From Bradyrhizobium sp. Tv2a-2 (GTDB lineage: Bacteria > Pseudomonadota > Alphaproteobacteria > Rhizobiales > Xanthobacteraceae), in the NCBI RefSeq assembly GCF_000472425.1, contig NZ_AXAI01000011.1:124001-188000 (forward strand): a DNA stretch of 64,000 nt, in the 5' to 3' direction. Below are positions 1 through 8,486 of this stretch, piece after piece (position 1 is the stretch's first letter; each line of letters begins with the position of its first letter). The notes below the pieces were generated by a model, which saw nothing but the letters and a program-made list of their open reading frames with translations, was not told the DNA's origin and did no database searches. The position numbers were made by a program, and so were the translations under genes.

Positions 1-147
1 GAAATCTACTTTCAAGATCCGCAATTCGGCTACTACTTCCTCGTCCTGACCAGTCAGCGCCTCTTGGAAAACATCGCGCGACTCGAAGAAATCATCGCGC
101 AACAAAAGGCCGGAGGGCAGACCGCAGCCTCAACTGGCATCGCTTGA
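1..147 (+). CDS. C-terminal end of a probable cyclic-nucleotide-binding-domain protein (5' truncated by window edge)
   Basis: An open frame runs from the first base to a TGA at 145-147 and gives 48 residues with no start codon in the window. The segment FGYYFLVLTSQRLLENIARL resembles, from memory, the helix that closes cyclic-nucleotide-binding domains in alphaproteobacterial membrane proteins. The charged helix and low-complexity tail that follow fit a C-terminus. Family assignment rests on this short stretch only, so it is tentative. The next gene is convergent. Confidence 0.45.
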   Translation, partial: EIYFQDPQFGYYFLVLTSQRLLENIARLEEIIAQQKAGGQTAASTGIA

Positions 148-286
148 ACAGGGCCCAAAGCAGTCAACGATGTCGGGCACGACTGCGACTTGGCGGGGAG
201 GGCAGGTTCTGCGCCCCAACCGGACGTGCCACCAGGCGGCTTTCACCCTGAGCGACCGCGCGGACCTGCGCGCGGCGTGCCGCGTC

Positions 287-1831
287 TCACCACCGCCAGC
301 CCTGTTGCACCGGACGATAGTACTGACCGGCGGGCTGGCGCATATTGCCGGCTTGGGGGGCCGGATTGGGCTGGAAAAAGAAGCCAAAGCCGTTGTCGCC
401 CCAGGAGTTGGCGCTCGCAACGGGGACTTCGACCGTAGGCCGGCGCGTAATAAAGCCGCCCTGGGGCTGGTTGCTCAGCACCGCAACGAACTCGGTGCGA
501 TAGTTGGTCTCGCTGCTCAGCGGCTCGTCCGAGACGATGATCGAGGATCGCGGCAAAACGGTCGGAGCGATGCGGTCGAGCACATCGTGCGGGATGGTGA
601 TGCGGTCGAGCGCGTCCTTTGCGTCGTCGCCGTTGTCGATCGTGACCGCAGTCCAGCGCAGGCTCGCGCCATCGGGCGCCATTGCCGTGAACACATGCGT
701 GCCGATCGGCTTGTCGGGATCGCGGATTGTGACCGGAACCTCGATGGTTGCATCGAACACCTCGCCCCCGTCCGGCCACGGCTTGTGCGTGTCGCGCCGC
801 ACATAAAGTTTCTTCGTCGCGCGACTGATGTAGACCGAGACCGGCTCGAGCGCGAGTTTCGCAGCGCTCGCTGCCTTGGCGGTGTCGACCTTTCTGACCT
901 GGGCCGCCTTGGCCGCATCCTTCGCGGCGGTGGCGGCGTCGAGTTTCGACTTCGCATCGGCCTTGGCGGTGTCGAGCTGGGCTCCCGCATCCGCGGCCTT
1001 GGGGGCGGCCTTCTGCTTAAGGTCCTCAGCCTTCGCCCTCGCCTGGTCCGTCTTCGCGGCGGCGAGCGCCTTGTCGGCGAACGCGAGCTCGGCGTCGGCG
1101 CGGCTCTTGAGCAATTCCAGCTTGCGCAGCGACGCCGTGAGCGATGTTGTCTCGCGCGTCGCTGTCGCGGCGGCCTTCTTCGCTTCGTCGGCCGTCCTGG
1201 CGGCGTCTTCGGCGTCGCGGGCGAGCGTCTCGGCGCGCGCCGGAGCAGCCGCGAGGGCCTCCGCGTTCGGCACGAACAGCGCCGGGTGGGAGAACTCGAC
1301 CGGGGCCGCGTCGTTCGGTGCGATGATCACCCGCATCCCGATCCGTGTCTTGTCGAACAGGTCCTCCGCAAAGCCGTAGGGCATCCGTACGCAGCCGTGC
1401 GAGGCCGCATACCCGGGCAGCGGCCCGCCATGCAGCGCGATGCCGTTCCAGGTGAGGCGCTGCATGTTCGGCATCCAGGCATCGTCATAGAGGGTCGAGT
1501 GGTGATCCTTGTCCTTTTCGATGACGGCGAAGACGCCGGCTGGCGTCTCGCGTCCGGTGATCCCCGTCGACACCGGTGCGCGCAGGATCCAGCCGTCGGC
1601 GTCGTAGAACGTGACCTTCTGGGTCTTGATCGACACGATCGCCATGATCGGCTCGCCCGCTTCGCGCGGCGCTGTCGCCTCGATGGTGGCTGCGGGGCGC
1701 GCCTGCCGCGCCGCGGCACTGGTGGTCAGCGCCGTCAGCGCGGCCATCGCCGCGAGTGTCACGACGGCGGGCGACTGCAGCCTTTGCCGCATCGCCGCGG
1801 TGGGGTGCGCCATTGTCAATCGATTTGCCAT
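287..1831 (-). CDS. L,D-transpeptidase (YkuD family) with coiled-coil linker and second degenerate domain
   Basis: 514-residue exported protein. An N-terminal hydrophobic segment (about residues 20-42) fits a signal peptide. The YkuD domain follows (about 60-155), with the catalytic signature seen as HGGPLPGYAASHGCVRMP: His134, His145 and nucleophile Cys147. Known members cross-link peptidoglycan stem peptides in the periplasm or anchor proteins to them. Residues 180-330 are Ala/Lys/Asp-rich and predicted helical, probably a coiled coil spanning the periplasm. The C-terminal part (about 335-460) repeats the YkuD-like opening (VYISRATKKLYVRR) and the transpeptidase-like strand pattern but has no SHGC motif, so it looks like a catalytically dead copy. 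The last 50 residues are Pro/Gln/Gly-rich. The domain call is firm; the exact substrate is unknown. Confidence 0.85.
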   Translation of the reverse strand: MANRLTMAHPTAAMRQRLQSPAVVTLAAMAALTALTTSAAARQARPAATIEATAPREAGEPIMAIVSIKTQKVTFYDADGWILRAPVSTGITGRETPAGVFAVIEKDKDHHSTLYDDAWMPNMQRLTWNGIALHGGPLPGYAASHGCVRMPYGFAEDLFDKTRIGMRVIIAPNDAAPVEFSHPALFVPNAEALAAAPARAETLARDAEDAARTADEAKKAAATATRETTSLTASLRKLELLKSRADAELAFADKALAAAKTDQARAKAEDLKQKAAPKAADAGAQLDTAKADAKSKLDAATAAKDAAKAAQVRKVDTAKAASAAKLALEPVSVYISRATKKLYVRRDTHKPWPDGGEVFDATIEVPVTIRDPDKPIGTHVFTAMAPDGASLRWTAVTIDNGDDAKDALDRITIPHDVLDRIAPTVLPRSSIIVSDEPLSSETNYRTEFVAVLSNQPQGGFITRRPTVEVPVASANSWGDNGFGFFFQPNPAPQAGNMRQPAGQYYRPVQQGWRW

Positions 1832-2078
1832 GCCATGCCCTAGCTCAAATGCCTGTCCGCGCTTGCGTCGATCAAGTGCCAGATCGCAATTGACGGATTA
1901 CTAACCGCCGCCGTCATCCGCGCTGCCAGATTCGATCCTGGGAACCATTATGCGCACATTTTGATGCAAATTTCTCATATACGACAGCCGGCGCAAGAGG
2001 AAGGTTATCGCGGCTGAAATTGGCCCGCAGCGCCGCCGCCCGGCGCGACAGCTCCCCTTGCAATGATCCAGAGCGAAT

Positions 2079-2170
2079 CAGCCTTATTTTGCGGCTTTGC
2101 GCAGATGCGGCTAAATGCGTCACATGAATGAGTTTGCCCAGGCGCTCGATACGGCTGTCAGCCTTATTTG
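2079..2170 (+). repeat. 12-bp direct repeat (TCAGCCTTATTT) around the tupB start
   Basis: TCAGCCTTATTT occurs at 2079-2090 and again at 2159-2170, one copy upstream of and one inside the first codons of the permease gene. It could be a regulator half-site pair or chance. No ModE-type palindrome was recognised in the 283-base gap at 1832-2114. Confidence 0.3.
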
Positions 2171-2822
2171 CCATCTTGACGCGGAACTGCGGGAGATCGT
2201 CTTTCTCTCGCTTGGCGTAAGCTTGACGGCAGCCCTCCTTGCCTTCGTGGTCGGGGCGCCTCTTGGTACTGCGCTGGCCATCTATCGCATCCGCGGCAAG
2301 AGTATGCTGATCGTAGTCGCGAACGCACTCCTTGGACTGCCACCCGTCGTGGTCGGGCTGGCCGTCTATTTGCTGCTATCCCGGTCGGGCCCGCTGGGAT
2401 CGCTCGGAATTCTCTTCACGCCGACGGCTATGATCGTTGCGCAAGCCATTCTCGGTGTCCCAATCGTCGTTGCGCTCGTTCATCGAATTATGGTGGATGT
2501 ATGGGCCAGCTACGGTGACGCGCTGCTGGTCGATGGAGCTTCGCGCCTGCGTGCGAGCTGGCCGCTCATGTGTATCGGGCGCGAGGGGTTGCTCACTGCG
2601 TTTCTGGCTGCGTTTGGCAGGGCAATCGCGGAGGTGGGTGCGATCATCGTCGTTGGCGGCAACATTCGCGGCTATACCCGCACCATGACCACCGCCATCG
2701 CGTTGGAGACAAGCAAGGGAGATTTGAGTTTCGCGCTTGCTCTGGGCATCATTCTCGTGATTCTCTCGATGACCGTGAGCGCGGTGAGCTTTCTCCTGGG
2801 GCGCGTCCTGACCGGTCGCTGA
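2115..2822 (+). CDS. tupB: Tungstate/molybdate-type ABC transporter permease (TupB)
   Basis: 235-residue integral membrane permease with about five to six hydrophobic segments. The stretch FGRAIAEVGAIIVVGGNI, then GYTRTMTTAIALETSKGDLS, is characteristic of TupB/WtpB-like permeases, which move tungstate across the inner membrane using TupA as binding protein. The EAA-loop region is at about residues 135-165. ATG codons at 2115 and 2124 are both possible starts and neither has a clear ribosome-binding site. tupA follows 31 bases downstream, so the pair is very likely one transcript. Oddly, no ATPase subunit (TupC) is encoded nearby; it must be supplied from elsewhere, or the operon has lost it. 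Confidence 0.85.
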   Translation: MRHMNEFAQALDTAVSLICHLDAELREIVFLSLGVSLTAALLAFVVGAPLGTALAIYRIRGKSMLIVVANALLGLPPVVVGLAVYLLLSRSGPLGSLGILFTPTAMIVAQAILGVPIVVALVHRIMVDVWASYGDALLVDGASRLRASWPLMCIGREGLLTAFLAAFGRAIAEVGAIIVVGGNIRGYTRTMTTAIALETSKGDLSFALALGIILVILSMTVSAVSFLLGRVLTGR

Positions 2823-2853
2823 AACAGAGAATAATGCAAGGGAGGTCGCTCAC

Positions 2854-3711
2854 ATGAAGCGCTTGTTCAGTTCATTTTGCGTATTGGCAACGATTGCAGT
2901 TGCCTCGCTGAGCGCACAGGGCTGGGCGCAGAACCAGTCGCAGAACCAGTCGCAGAACCAGTCGATCGTCGTTGCTTCGACGACGTCAACGCAGGACAGC
3001 GGCCTATTCGGCTACCTGCTCCCGATCGTCAGGCAAAAGACGGGAATCGAGGTGAAGGTACTTGCTCAAGGTACCGGCCAGGCGCTCGACACGGCGCGTC
3101 GTGGCGATGCCGACGTGGTCTTCGTTCACGCCAAATCGGCCGAGGAAAAGTTTCTCGCGGAAGGCTTTGGCGTGAAGCGCTATCCCGTGATGTACAATGA
3201 TTTCGTGGTTGTGGGGCCGAAGGAGGATCCGGCCGGAATCAAGGGCAAGGACGTCTTGACGGCCCTGCAAACGATAAAGACCAAGGCTGCGCCTTTCGTC
3301 TCACGCGGTGACCGTTCCGGTACCCACATTGCCGAGCTTAAGCTTTGGAATGAAGCTGGCATCGACATCGCGAAAGACCACGGCTCCTGGTACAAAGAGA
3401 TCGGTCAAGGAATGGGGCCCGCATTGAATATGGCGTCGGCTTCGAATGCTTACGTGCTGACCGATCGCGGCACGTGGCTGGCGTTCCAAAACCGCGGCGA
3501 CCTCGCCATTCTGGTTGAAGGCGACAAGCGCCTGTTCAATCAATACGGCGTGATGCTGGTGAATCCCGCCAAGCATCCGACAGTCAAGGCCGACGCTGGC
3601 CAGCGCTTCATTGACTGGCTGGTTTCGCCGGAGGGACAGAGCGTGATTGCCGGTTACAAGATCAATGGCCAACAGCTCTTCTACCCCAATGCGAACGATC
3701 CCAACGCCTGA
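2854..3711 (+). CDS. tupA: Tungstate-binding periplasmic protein (TupA)
   Basis: 285-residue exported solute-binding protein. The signal peptide covers about residues 1-26 (cleavage after QGWAQ). The mature N-terminus carries VVASTTSTQDSGLF, whose TTSTQDSG motif is the anion-binding signature of TupA proteins that bind tungstate with very high affinity. Later RSGTHIAE and the C-terminal SPEGQSVIAGYKINGQQLFYP also fit the family, and the length is normal. AAGGGAGGTCGC upstream of the ATG is a good ribosome-binding site. Its place beside tupB and a few kilobases from the Mo/W storage genes supports an oxyanion-supply role. A 12-bp tandem repeat adds Gln-Asn-Gln-Ser units between the signal peptide and the fold. 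Confidence 0.9.
   Translation: MKRLFSSFCVLATIAVASLSAQGWAQNQSQNQSQNQSIVVASTTSTQDSGLFGYLLPIVRQKTGIEVKVLAQGTGQALDTARRGDADVVFVHAKSAEEKFLAEGFGVKRYPVMYNDFVVVGPKEDPAGIKGKDVLTALQTIKTKAAPFVSRGDRSGTHIAELKLWNEAGIDIAKDHGSWYKEIGQGMGPALNMASASNAYVLTDRGTWLAFQNRGDLAILVEGDKRLFNQYGVMLVNPAKHPTVKADAGQRFIDWLVSPEGQSVIAGYKINGQQLFYPNANDPNA
2929..2964 (+). repeat. Three tandem copies of a 12-bp unit inside tupA
   Basis: CAGAACCAGTCG is repeated exactly three times (2929-2940, 2941-2952, 2953-2964). It encodes repeated Gln-Asn-Gln-Ser just after the predicted signal-peptide cleavage site. In-frame copy-number change by slippage would only lengthen a flexible linker. Confidence 0.9.
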
Positions 3712-3880
3712 AGACGCTCACGGTCTTCCGTGGCCCTGCAGGATTTTTTTCCCGGTCGTACTTGTGCTGATCGCGGCAGCCCCGCCGGTGATGACACAGG
3801 AGAGCTGGCTGAACAAGTGCGGGCGCGGATGCATGGCCGGGACGGGCCCGGCCATGCCGACGTGATGCCTGGCGTGCGTC

Positions 3881-5125
3881 TTACTGCGACAGCTTCACGA
3901 AATCCGGGAACTTCAGCTTCCCTTCCGCGATCGGCTGTGGCCAGACCGTGACCTGCTTCTCGTTCTGCCACTGGAACACGAGGCCGGTGACGAAGCCAGG
4001 GCCCGACTTGATGCCGTGGGTGAACTCGTCGTCCTTGCCGTAGAACTGGATGCGGCCGATGGTGCCTTCGAAATTGGTCTTCTCCATCTCCGCGACCATC
4101 TTGTCGGGATCGGTTGAGCCGGCGCGCTGGATGGCCTCGGCGATGATGTAGACGTCGTCATAGGAGGTGTATCCGGTATAGGCGGGCGGGGTGCCGAATT
4201 TCGCCTTGAAGGCGGCTGCGAAGGGTTTGGTCTTCGGGGTCACCGCGACGTCGGGCGTTGCGACCGCAAGCGACGGCACGCCGTCGGCGGCGCCATTGGT
4301 GTCCTTCCAGAAGGTCGGGCTCAAGGCCTGCGCGCTGATGCCGAACAGCGCGACCGGCACCTGCTGGTTCTTCCATTGCACCGTCGGCTGCACCCCGACA
4401 TGGGAGATGCCGGTGACGATCACGTCCGGCTTCTTGGCTTCGATATTGTTGAAGATCGGCGTGAAGTCGGTGGTATCAGGCGAGAAGCGGACGTGGTCAA
4501 GCACCTTCAGGCCCGCTTTCGGCAGGCAGGCCTCGTAGCCGATATCGAGCGGCTTGGTCCAGGCGGCGTCCTCGCTCATGATCGCAACCGTCTTGAACTT
4601 GAGGCTATCGACGAGCAGATCCTTGGTCGCATCACACACGAGCTGCGCCTGCGCCGCCGAGGTCAGGTAGCCGTGGAAAGTATATTTGTTCTTCTCGTAG
4701 TCGTTGTGGATTGCCTTGGTGATCTCGTTTGACGCCGCGCCGGGCGTGATCAGCGGCATCTTCAGCCGCGCCGCCCACGGCTCGAGCGCCAGCACCACCT
4801 CGCTGATGTAGCTTGCGATGACGGCGGAGACCTTGTCCTCGCTCACCGCGCGCTGGAACGCGCGCACGGAGTCGGCGGACGAGCTCTTGTTGTCATAGGT
4901 GACGATCTCGATCTTGCGCCCCAGGATGCCGCCCTTGGCGTTGATCTCGTCGGCCGCGATCTGCGCGCCGCCGGGCGTCGCCTGGCCCGCGATCGACTGC
5001 ACTTCCGCGATCACGCCGATCTTGATCGGATCGCCTGATTGGGCGTGGGCGGTGGTTGCGAGGAGGCCCGCGGTGATGGCGGCGAGGCCGGTGGCGGACC
5101 ACCTCAACTGGCGATGATGGTTCAT
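3881..5125 (-). CDS. ABC transporter substrate-binding protein, branched-chain amino acid type (LivK-like)
   Basis: 414-residue periplasmic binding protein of the type I fold used by amino-acid (HAAT) transporters. The signal peptide covers residues 1-30, ending TTAHAQ. The mature start DPIKIGVIAEVQSIAGQATPGGAQIAADEINAKGG is typical. I chose ATG 5125 over the longer frame (to 5167) because GGGAGAAG lies 8 to 10 bases upstream of it. No permease or ATPase genes are adjacent, so the ligand cannot be inferred from context; orphan binding proteins of this family are common in Bradyrhizobium. It is divergent from mosB across a 329-base gap. Confidence 0.85.
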   Translation of the reverse strand: MNHHRQLRWSATGLAAITAGLLATTAHAQSGDPIKIGVIAEVQSIAGQATPGGAQIAADEINAKGGILGRKIEIVTYDNKSSSADSVRAFQRAVSEDKVSAVIASYISEVVLALEPWAARLKMPLITPGAASNEITKAIHNDYEKNKYTFHGYLTSAAQAQLVCDATKDLLVDSLKFKTVAIMSEDAAWTKPLDIGYEACLPKAGLKVLDHVRFSPDTTDFTPIFNNIEAKKPDVIVTGISHVGVQPTVQWKNQQVPVALFGISAQALSPTFWKDTNGAADGVPSLAVATPDVAVTPKTKPFAAAFKAKFGTPPAYTGYTSYDDVYIIAEAIQRAGSTDPDKMVAEMEKTNFEGTIGRIQFYGKDDEFTHGIKSGPGFVTGLVFQWQNEKQVTVWPQPIAEGKLKFPDFVKLSQ

Positions 5126-5454
5126 CTCTTTTTCTTCTCCCTGACGATTCTTGCTTGTTATGGTCACTTACTTGTTATGGTCGCACCGCCGGCAAGCGGC
5201 TGCGCTCGAGGCAGACTACGCAATGCGACCGTCGCTTGGGAAGCTGCACCTTTGTCGCTAGCGGGCCTTTCAGGTATGCGTGGGCCGGATGGGGGCTTCG
5301 GGAGAGGTAGGCGGGAACGGCCTGGTCCATCGCCTCGACGGCAACAGGCTTGATCGCGCTCCGTAAGTGAGTAAGACACCAGTCGATAGCAGTCGCGAGG
5401 CAGTCGGGCCGCTAGGCAGTGCTGCGCGCAGGGCAAAAGAAGGGACGTCGCCTC
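5126..5454. promoter_or_regulatory. Divergent intergenic region with a 12-bp direct repeat
   Basis: This 329-base gap separates the divergent binding-protein gene and mosB. CTTGTTATGGTC occurs at 5154-5165 and 5171-5182, two exact copies 17 bases start to start, directly upstream of the binding-protein gene. Such spacing (about 1.6 helical turns) suggests a regulator binding site, or it may be a small duplication. Nothing protein-like was recognised in the rest of the gap. Confidence 0.4.
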
Positions 5455-6267
5455 ATGGCAAAAACGACGGCGGAGCTCGAGACGCTCCTGATGCAGCGTT
5501 CGCTCACGGATCCCGAGCTTGTGGCCGCTGTTGACGCGGCGCCGGACTTCCGGATCCTGCCTGAGGCAACTGTGATCAAGGTCGGCGGACAGAGCGTGAT
5601 CGACCGCGGCCGCACCGCGGTCTATCCGCTGGTCGAGGAGATTGTCGCGGCCCGCAACGCCCACAAGCTTTTGATCGGGACGGGAGCTGGCACAAGAGCG
5701 CGGCATCTCTATTCGATCGCGGCCGGGCTTCGCCTGCCGGCCGGCGTGTTGTCGCAGCTCGGCGCCTCGGTTGCCGATCAAAACGCGGCGATGCTGGGAC
5801 AACTGCTTGCCAAGCACGGCATCTCCGCGGTCAGCGGCGCCGGTCTCTCGGCCGTGCCGCTCTACCTTGCCGAGGTGAACGCGGTCATCTTCAGCGGCAT
5901 GCCGCCCTATAGCCTCTGGATGCGTCCCGCGCCCGAGGGCGTGATCCCGCCCTACCGCACCGACGCCGGATGCTTCCTGGTTGCCGAGCAGTTCGGCTGC
6001 AAGGCAATGATCTATGTGAAGGACGAAAACGGCCTCTACAGCGCGAACCCGAAGACATCGAAGGGCGCCACCTTCATCCCGAAGATCTCGGTGGCGGAGA
6101 TGAAGGCGAGGGGGCTGCAGGACTCCATCCTCGAATTCCCGGTGCTCGATCTGCTGGCGTCCGCCCGCTACGTCCGCGAGGTGCAGGTCATCAATGGTCT
6201 CGTCCCTGGCAACCTGACGCGTGCGCTCGCCGGCGAGCATGTCGGCACCATCATCACTGCGAGCTGA
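5455..6267 (+). CDS. mosB: Molybdenum storage protein subunit beta (MosB)
   Basis: 270 residues, the same length as the beta subunit of the Azotobacter vinelandii molybdenum/tungsten storage protein. The sequence follows it closely from memory, from MAKTTAELETLLMQRSLTDP to AGEHVGTIITAS. The fold is amino-acid-kinase-like: IKVGGQSVIDRG near residue 40 and LIGTGAGTRARH near residue 75 form the nucleotide site. The known alpha3beta3 cage uses ATP to lock polyoxomolybdate or polyoxotungstate clusters inside. ATG 5455 is chosen because it matches the family N-terminus. mosA follows after 12 bases. Confidence 0.93.
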   Translation: MAKTTAELETLLMQRSLTDPELVAAVDAAPDFRILPEATVIKVGGQSVIDRGRTAVYPLVEEIVAARNAHKLLIGTGAGTRARHLYSIAAGLRLPAGVLSQLGASVADQNAAMLGQLLAKHGISAVSGAGLSAVPLYLAEVNAVIFSGMPPYSLWMRPAPEGVIPPYRTDAGCFLVAEQFGCKAMIYVKDENGLYSANPKTSKGATFIPKISVAEMKARGLQDSILEFPVLDLLASARYVREVQVINGLVPGNLTRALAGEHVGTIITAS

Positions 6268-6279
6268 AGGGAGCAACCA

Positions 6280-7110
6280 ATGGATGACATCAGCCAGATC
6301 AAGCATGTCGCTTCGCCGCTCGCACGCCAGACTCTGCTCGACGGTAATCTCACCCGCCCGGTCGCCGGCGGCCGCCCGATAGCACTGCTTCCCTGGGTGC
6401 AGGTGATCAAGATCGGCGGCCGCTCCATCATGGATCGCGGCCATGAGGCGATCCTGCCGCTTGTGGACGAATTGCGGACGCTCCTTCCGGAGCATCGCCT
6501 GCTCATCCTGACCGGCGCCGGCGTCCGCGCCCGCCATCTCTACAGCGTCGGTCTCGACCTCGGCCTGCCGGTCGGCTCGCTTGCGCCGCTTGCCGCAAGC
6601 GAGGCTGGCCAGAACGGCCATATCCTTGCGTATCTGCTTGCGCCCGAAGGCGTCTCTTATGTCGAGCACTCCACCATCGCGAGCCAACTCGCCATTCACC
6701 TGTCCGCGGCGCGTGCGGTCGTGGGCAGCGCCTTTCCGCCGTATCACCATCACGAATTCCCGACCTCGCGGCTGCCGCTGCACCGGGCCGATACCGGCGC
6801 GTTTCTGGTCGCCGACGCGCTGGGCGCTGCGGGATTGACGATCGTGGAGGACGTGGATGGCGTGTACACCGCCGATCCTAACGGGCCCGACGGGAAAAAG
6901 GCGCAGCTGCTTCGCGAGACGAGCGCGGCCGAGCTTGCCAAGCACAAGGGTACGCTGCCGTTCGATCCTGCGCTCCTCGAGGTCATGGCCAACGCGCAGC
7001 ACATCGCGCGCGTGCAGGTCGTGAACGGGCTGGTCCGGGGCCGGCTTACGGCAGCGCTGCGCGGCCAGCATGTCGGCTCGATCATTCATACCGGCGCGCG
7101 TCCGGCCTGA
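6280..7110 (+). CDS. mosA: Molybdenum storage protein subunit alpha (MosA)
   Basis: 276 residues, matching the length of the A. vinelandii alpha subunit. Recognisable family stretches are SPLARQTL..GNLTRPVAGGRPI, LPWVQVIKIGGRSIMDRG and LTGAGVRARHLYSVGLDLGLP. FPPYHHHEFP carries the His cluster that lies in the metal-cluster cavity of the known structure. The amino-acid-kinase fold binds ATP at the subunit interface. AAGGGAG lies just upstream of ATG 6280, and translation is likely coupled to mosB. With tupBA 2.6 kb upstream this forms a Mo/W uptake-and-storage neighbourhood, useful for a nitrogenase-bearing or molybdoenzyme-rich cell. Confidence 0.93.
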   Translation: MDDISQIKHVASPLARQTLLDGNLTRPVAGGRPIALLPWVQVIKIGGRSIMDRGHEAILPLVDELRTLLPEHRLLILTGAGVRARHLYSVGLDLGLPVGSLAPLAASEAGQNGHILAYLLAPEGVSYVEHSTIASQLAIHLSAARAVVGSAFPPYHHHEFPTSRLPLHRADTGAFLVADALGAAGLTIVEDVDGVYTADPNGPDGKKAQLLRETSAAELAKHKGTLPFDPALLEVMANAQHIARVQVVNGLVRGRLTAALRGQHVGSIIHTGARPA

Positions 7111-7506
7111 GTGCTTCAAACAGCAATGGACCGCCTGCGGTAGCGGCGGCCGTTCGTCCTTCGAGACGGGGCCGGGCCACGCTTTCAGAAGTTCAATGCG
7201 GCCAAGATCGGAAGTTGCGCGCGCAGGGCCAGTTTCGCGCTTCAGTATTTGATCTTTGCTCCGGCGCCGTGCGGTGCACAATTTAGGTGCTCAGAGTGCC
7301 TCAAGGTCAAGACAGCCTCGATAGTAAGCTTGTGAAGCATCAGGTTGGGGTATTTCAAGCGCACTACCAGGAAGCAGTTGTCCGTGGCGATCAGCTTCTC
7401 AAAATCACAACTCAGCAAGAGCTCTGCATTTGCGGTCTTCTGATTTAGAAAGTAATCTCCAGTTGCATCACTATAGCTGTTGCCGCTGAAAACTCCTGAC
7501 AAGAGC
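7111..7506. other. Intergenic region after mosA with possible small reverse ORF
   Basis: This 396-base gap is less GC-rich in its second half. A reverse-strand frame from 7508 down to 7242 could encode about 88 residues of fairly protein-like composition (Cys, Asn, Tyr present). It overlaps the start of the downstream oxygenase by two bases, lacks a visible ribosome-binding site and is not recognised. It may be a decayed gene. No terminator hairpin was found directly after mosA. Confidence 0.3.
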
Positions 7507-8454
7507 ATGCAACCAGTTCTTAAAACAACTGAGTCTATCTCTGCGGCGTATCGGGTAGTTGATGATTTTTTGCCGAGCAATCTGGCTCAAGATCTTCGCA
7601 GTAGCGTAGATACACACTTCGCAGAGCCTTACAAACACCAGGCAGATACGCATCAAGTCTGGAATTATTGGTTTGTCCCCAATAGGTATACTTATTTGCG
7701 AACATCGCCTGAGAGAATATTGGGCCACGCCAACGTCCAACGTTTCCTCGAAACGCTCCGTAGTTGGTCGCTCGGCGCGCTCGGACTCGGGCAAATCTCC
7801 TGGCCCTTTCTCAGTCTCTACGTCCCTGGCTGCCACCAGGGCCTGCACAACGATGCTGGTAACGGCCGCTTTGCTTTTGTGTATTCGCTTACGCTTGATG
7901 CACGCCGTACTTTGGGAGGGAGTACGATTTTTCTTAAGGATGCCGACTTCATCCGCAGTCGCCTACGCGTGCCGTCGAGCAGCGAGCATCTGTGTCAATC
8001 GATTGAACCTCGGTTCAATAGATTGATCGTTTTTGACGATCGCCTGGTGCATGGGGTCGAGCGCGTCGAGGGCTCGATGGATCCGTCTCACGGGCGGCTT
8101 GTGCTGCATGGCCATATTAGAGAGAGCGGTCCGACTGCATCGGGCGGGCTGTCAATAGGTCTCCTGTCTCAAGGTATTCGAGACGCCGTAAGCGACTTTC
8201 TTGACGAGAACCTCGCCAGCGCCAGCGTATGCCATGGGCCCCTTGTCGTCCGCTTCGAGATATCGACGTCCGGCACTGTTACCGACTGTCGAACGGTGCT
8301 TGACCGTGTCATTTACGAGAACGAGGCAATAGCCGACCGGGCACCTCTCCAAGCTAGCCTCGTCAATCGTCTTGAGCGCCAAACATTTCCGCGGGCATCA
8401 AGCCCGACTATCGTCACTCTACCAGTAACGTTTGGCGGACCGCTTTCGACCTGA
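7507..8454 (+). CDS. 2OG-Fe(II) oxygenase with C-terminal TonB-like domain
   Basis: 315 residues. The N-terminal two thirds show a 2-oxoglutarate/Fe(II) dioxygenase core: HND (His114, Asp116) and His182 (FDDRLVHGV) make the iron facial triad, and Arg197 in GRLVLHGHI is placed to bind 2-oxoglutarate. GGSTIF lies between them. The last 90 residues (LVVRFEISTSGTVTDC onward, ending SSPTIVTLPVTF) look like the small alpha/beta TonB/AgmX-type C-terminal domain, an unusual partner for this enzyme. Substrate is unknown. ATG 7507 is preferred; TTG 7480 is the alternative and neither has a strong ribosome-binding site. Base composition is lower in GC than the neighbours, consistent with transfer. Confidence 0.75.
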   Translation: MQPVLKTTESISAAYRVVDDFLPSNLAQDLRSSVDTHFAEPYKHQADTHQVWNYWFVPNRYTYLRTSPERILGHANVQRFLETLRSWSLGALGLGQISWPFLSLYVPGCHQGLHNDAGNGRFAFVYSLTLDARRTLGGSTIFLKDADFIRSRLRVPSSSEHLCQSIEPRFNRLIVFDDRLVHGVERVEGSMDPSHGRLVLHGHIRESGPTASGGLSIGLLSQGIRDAVSDFLDENLASASVCHGPLVVRFEISTSGTVTDCRTVLDRVIYENEAIADRAPLQASLVNRLERQTFPRASSPTIVTLPVTFGGPLST

Positions 8455-8486
8455 TTGTGCCGCGCGAACGCTGCTCCGCTTGATCA

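Noticed and set aside
170..1843. 557-codon open frame antisense to the YkuD gene
   Set aside because: Arg/Gly/Val-rich shadow; the minus-strand frame has an intact catalytic motif and a signal peptide.
5164..7281. 705-codon open frame antisense to mosB and mosA
   Set aside because: High-GC shadow of two well-identified genes; the product is Arg/His-rich with no recognisable domain.
7242..7508. Minus-strand frame of about 88 codons after mosA
   Set aside because: Protein-like composition, but no ribosome-binding site, no recognised family and overlap with the oxygenase start; mentioned only as part of the gap.
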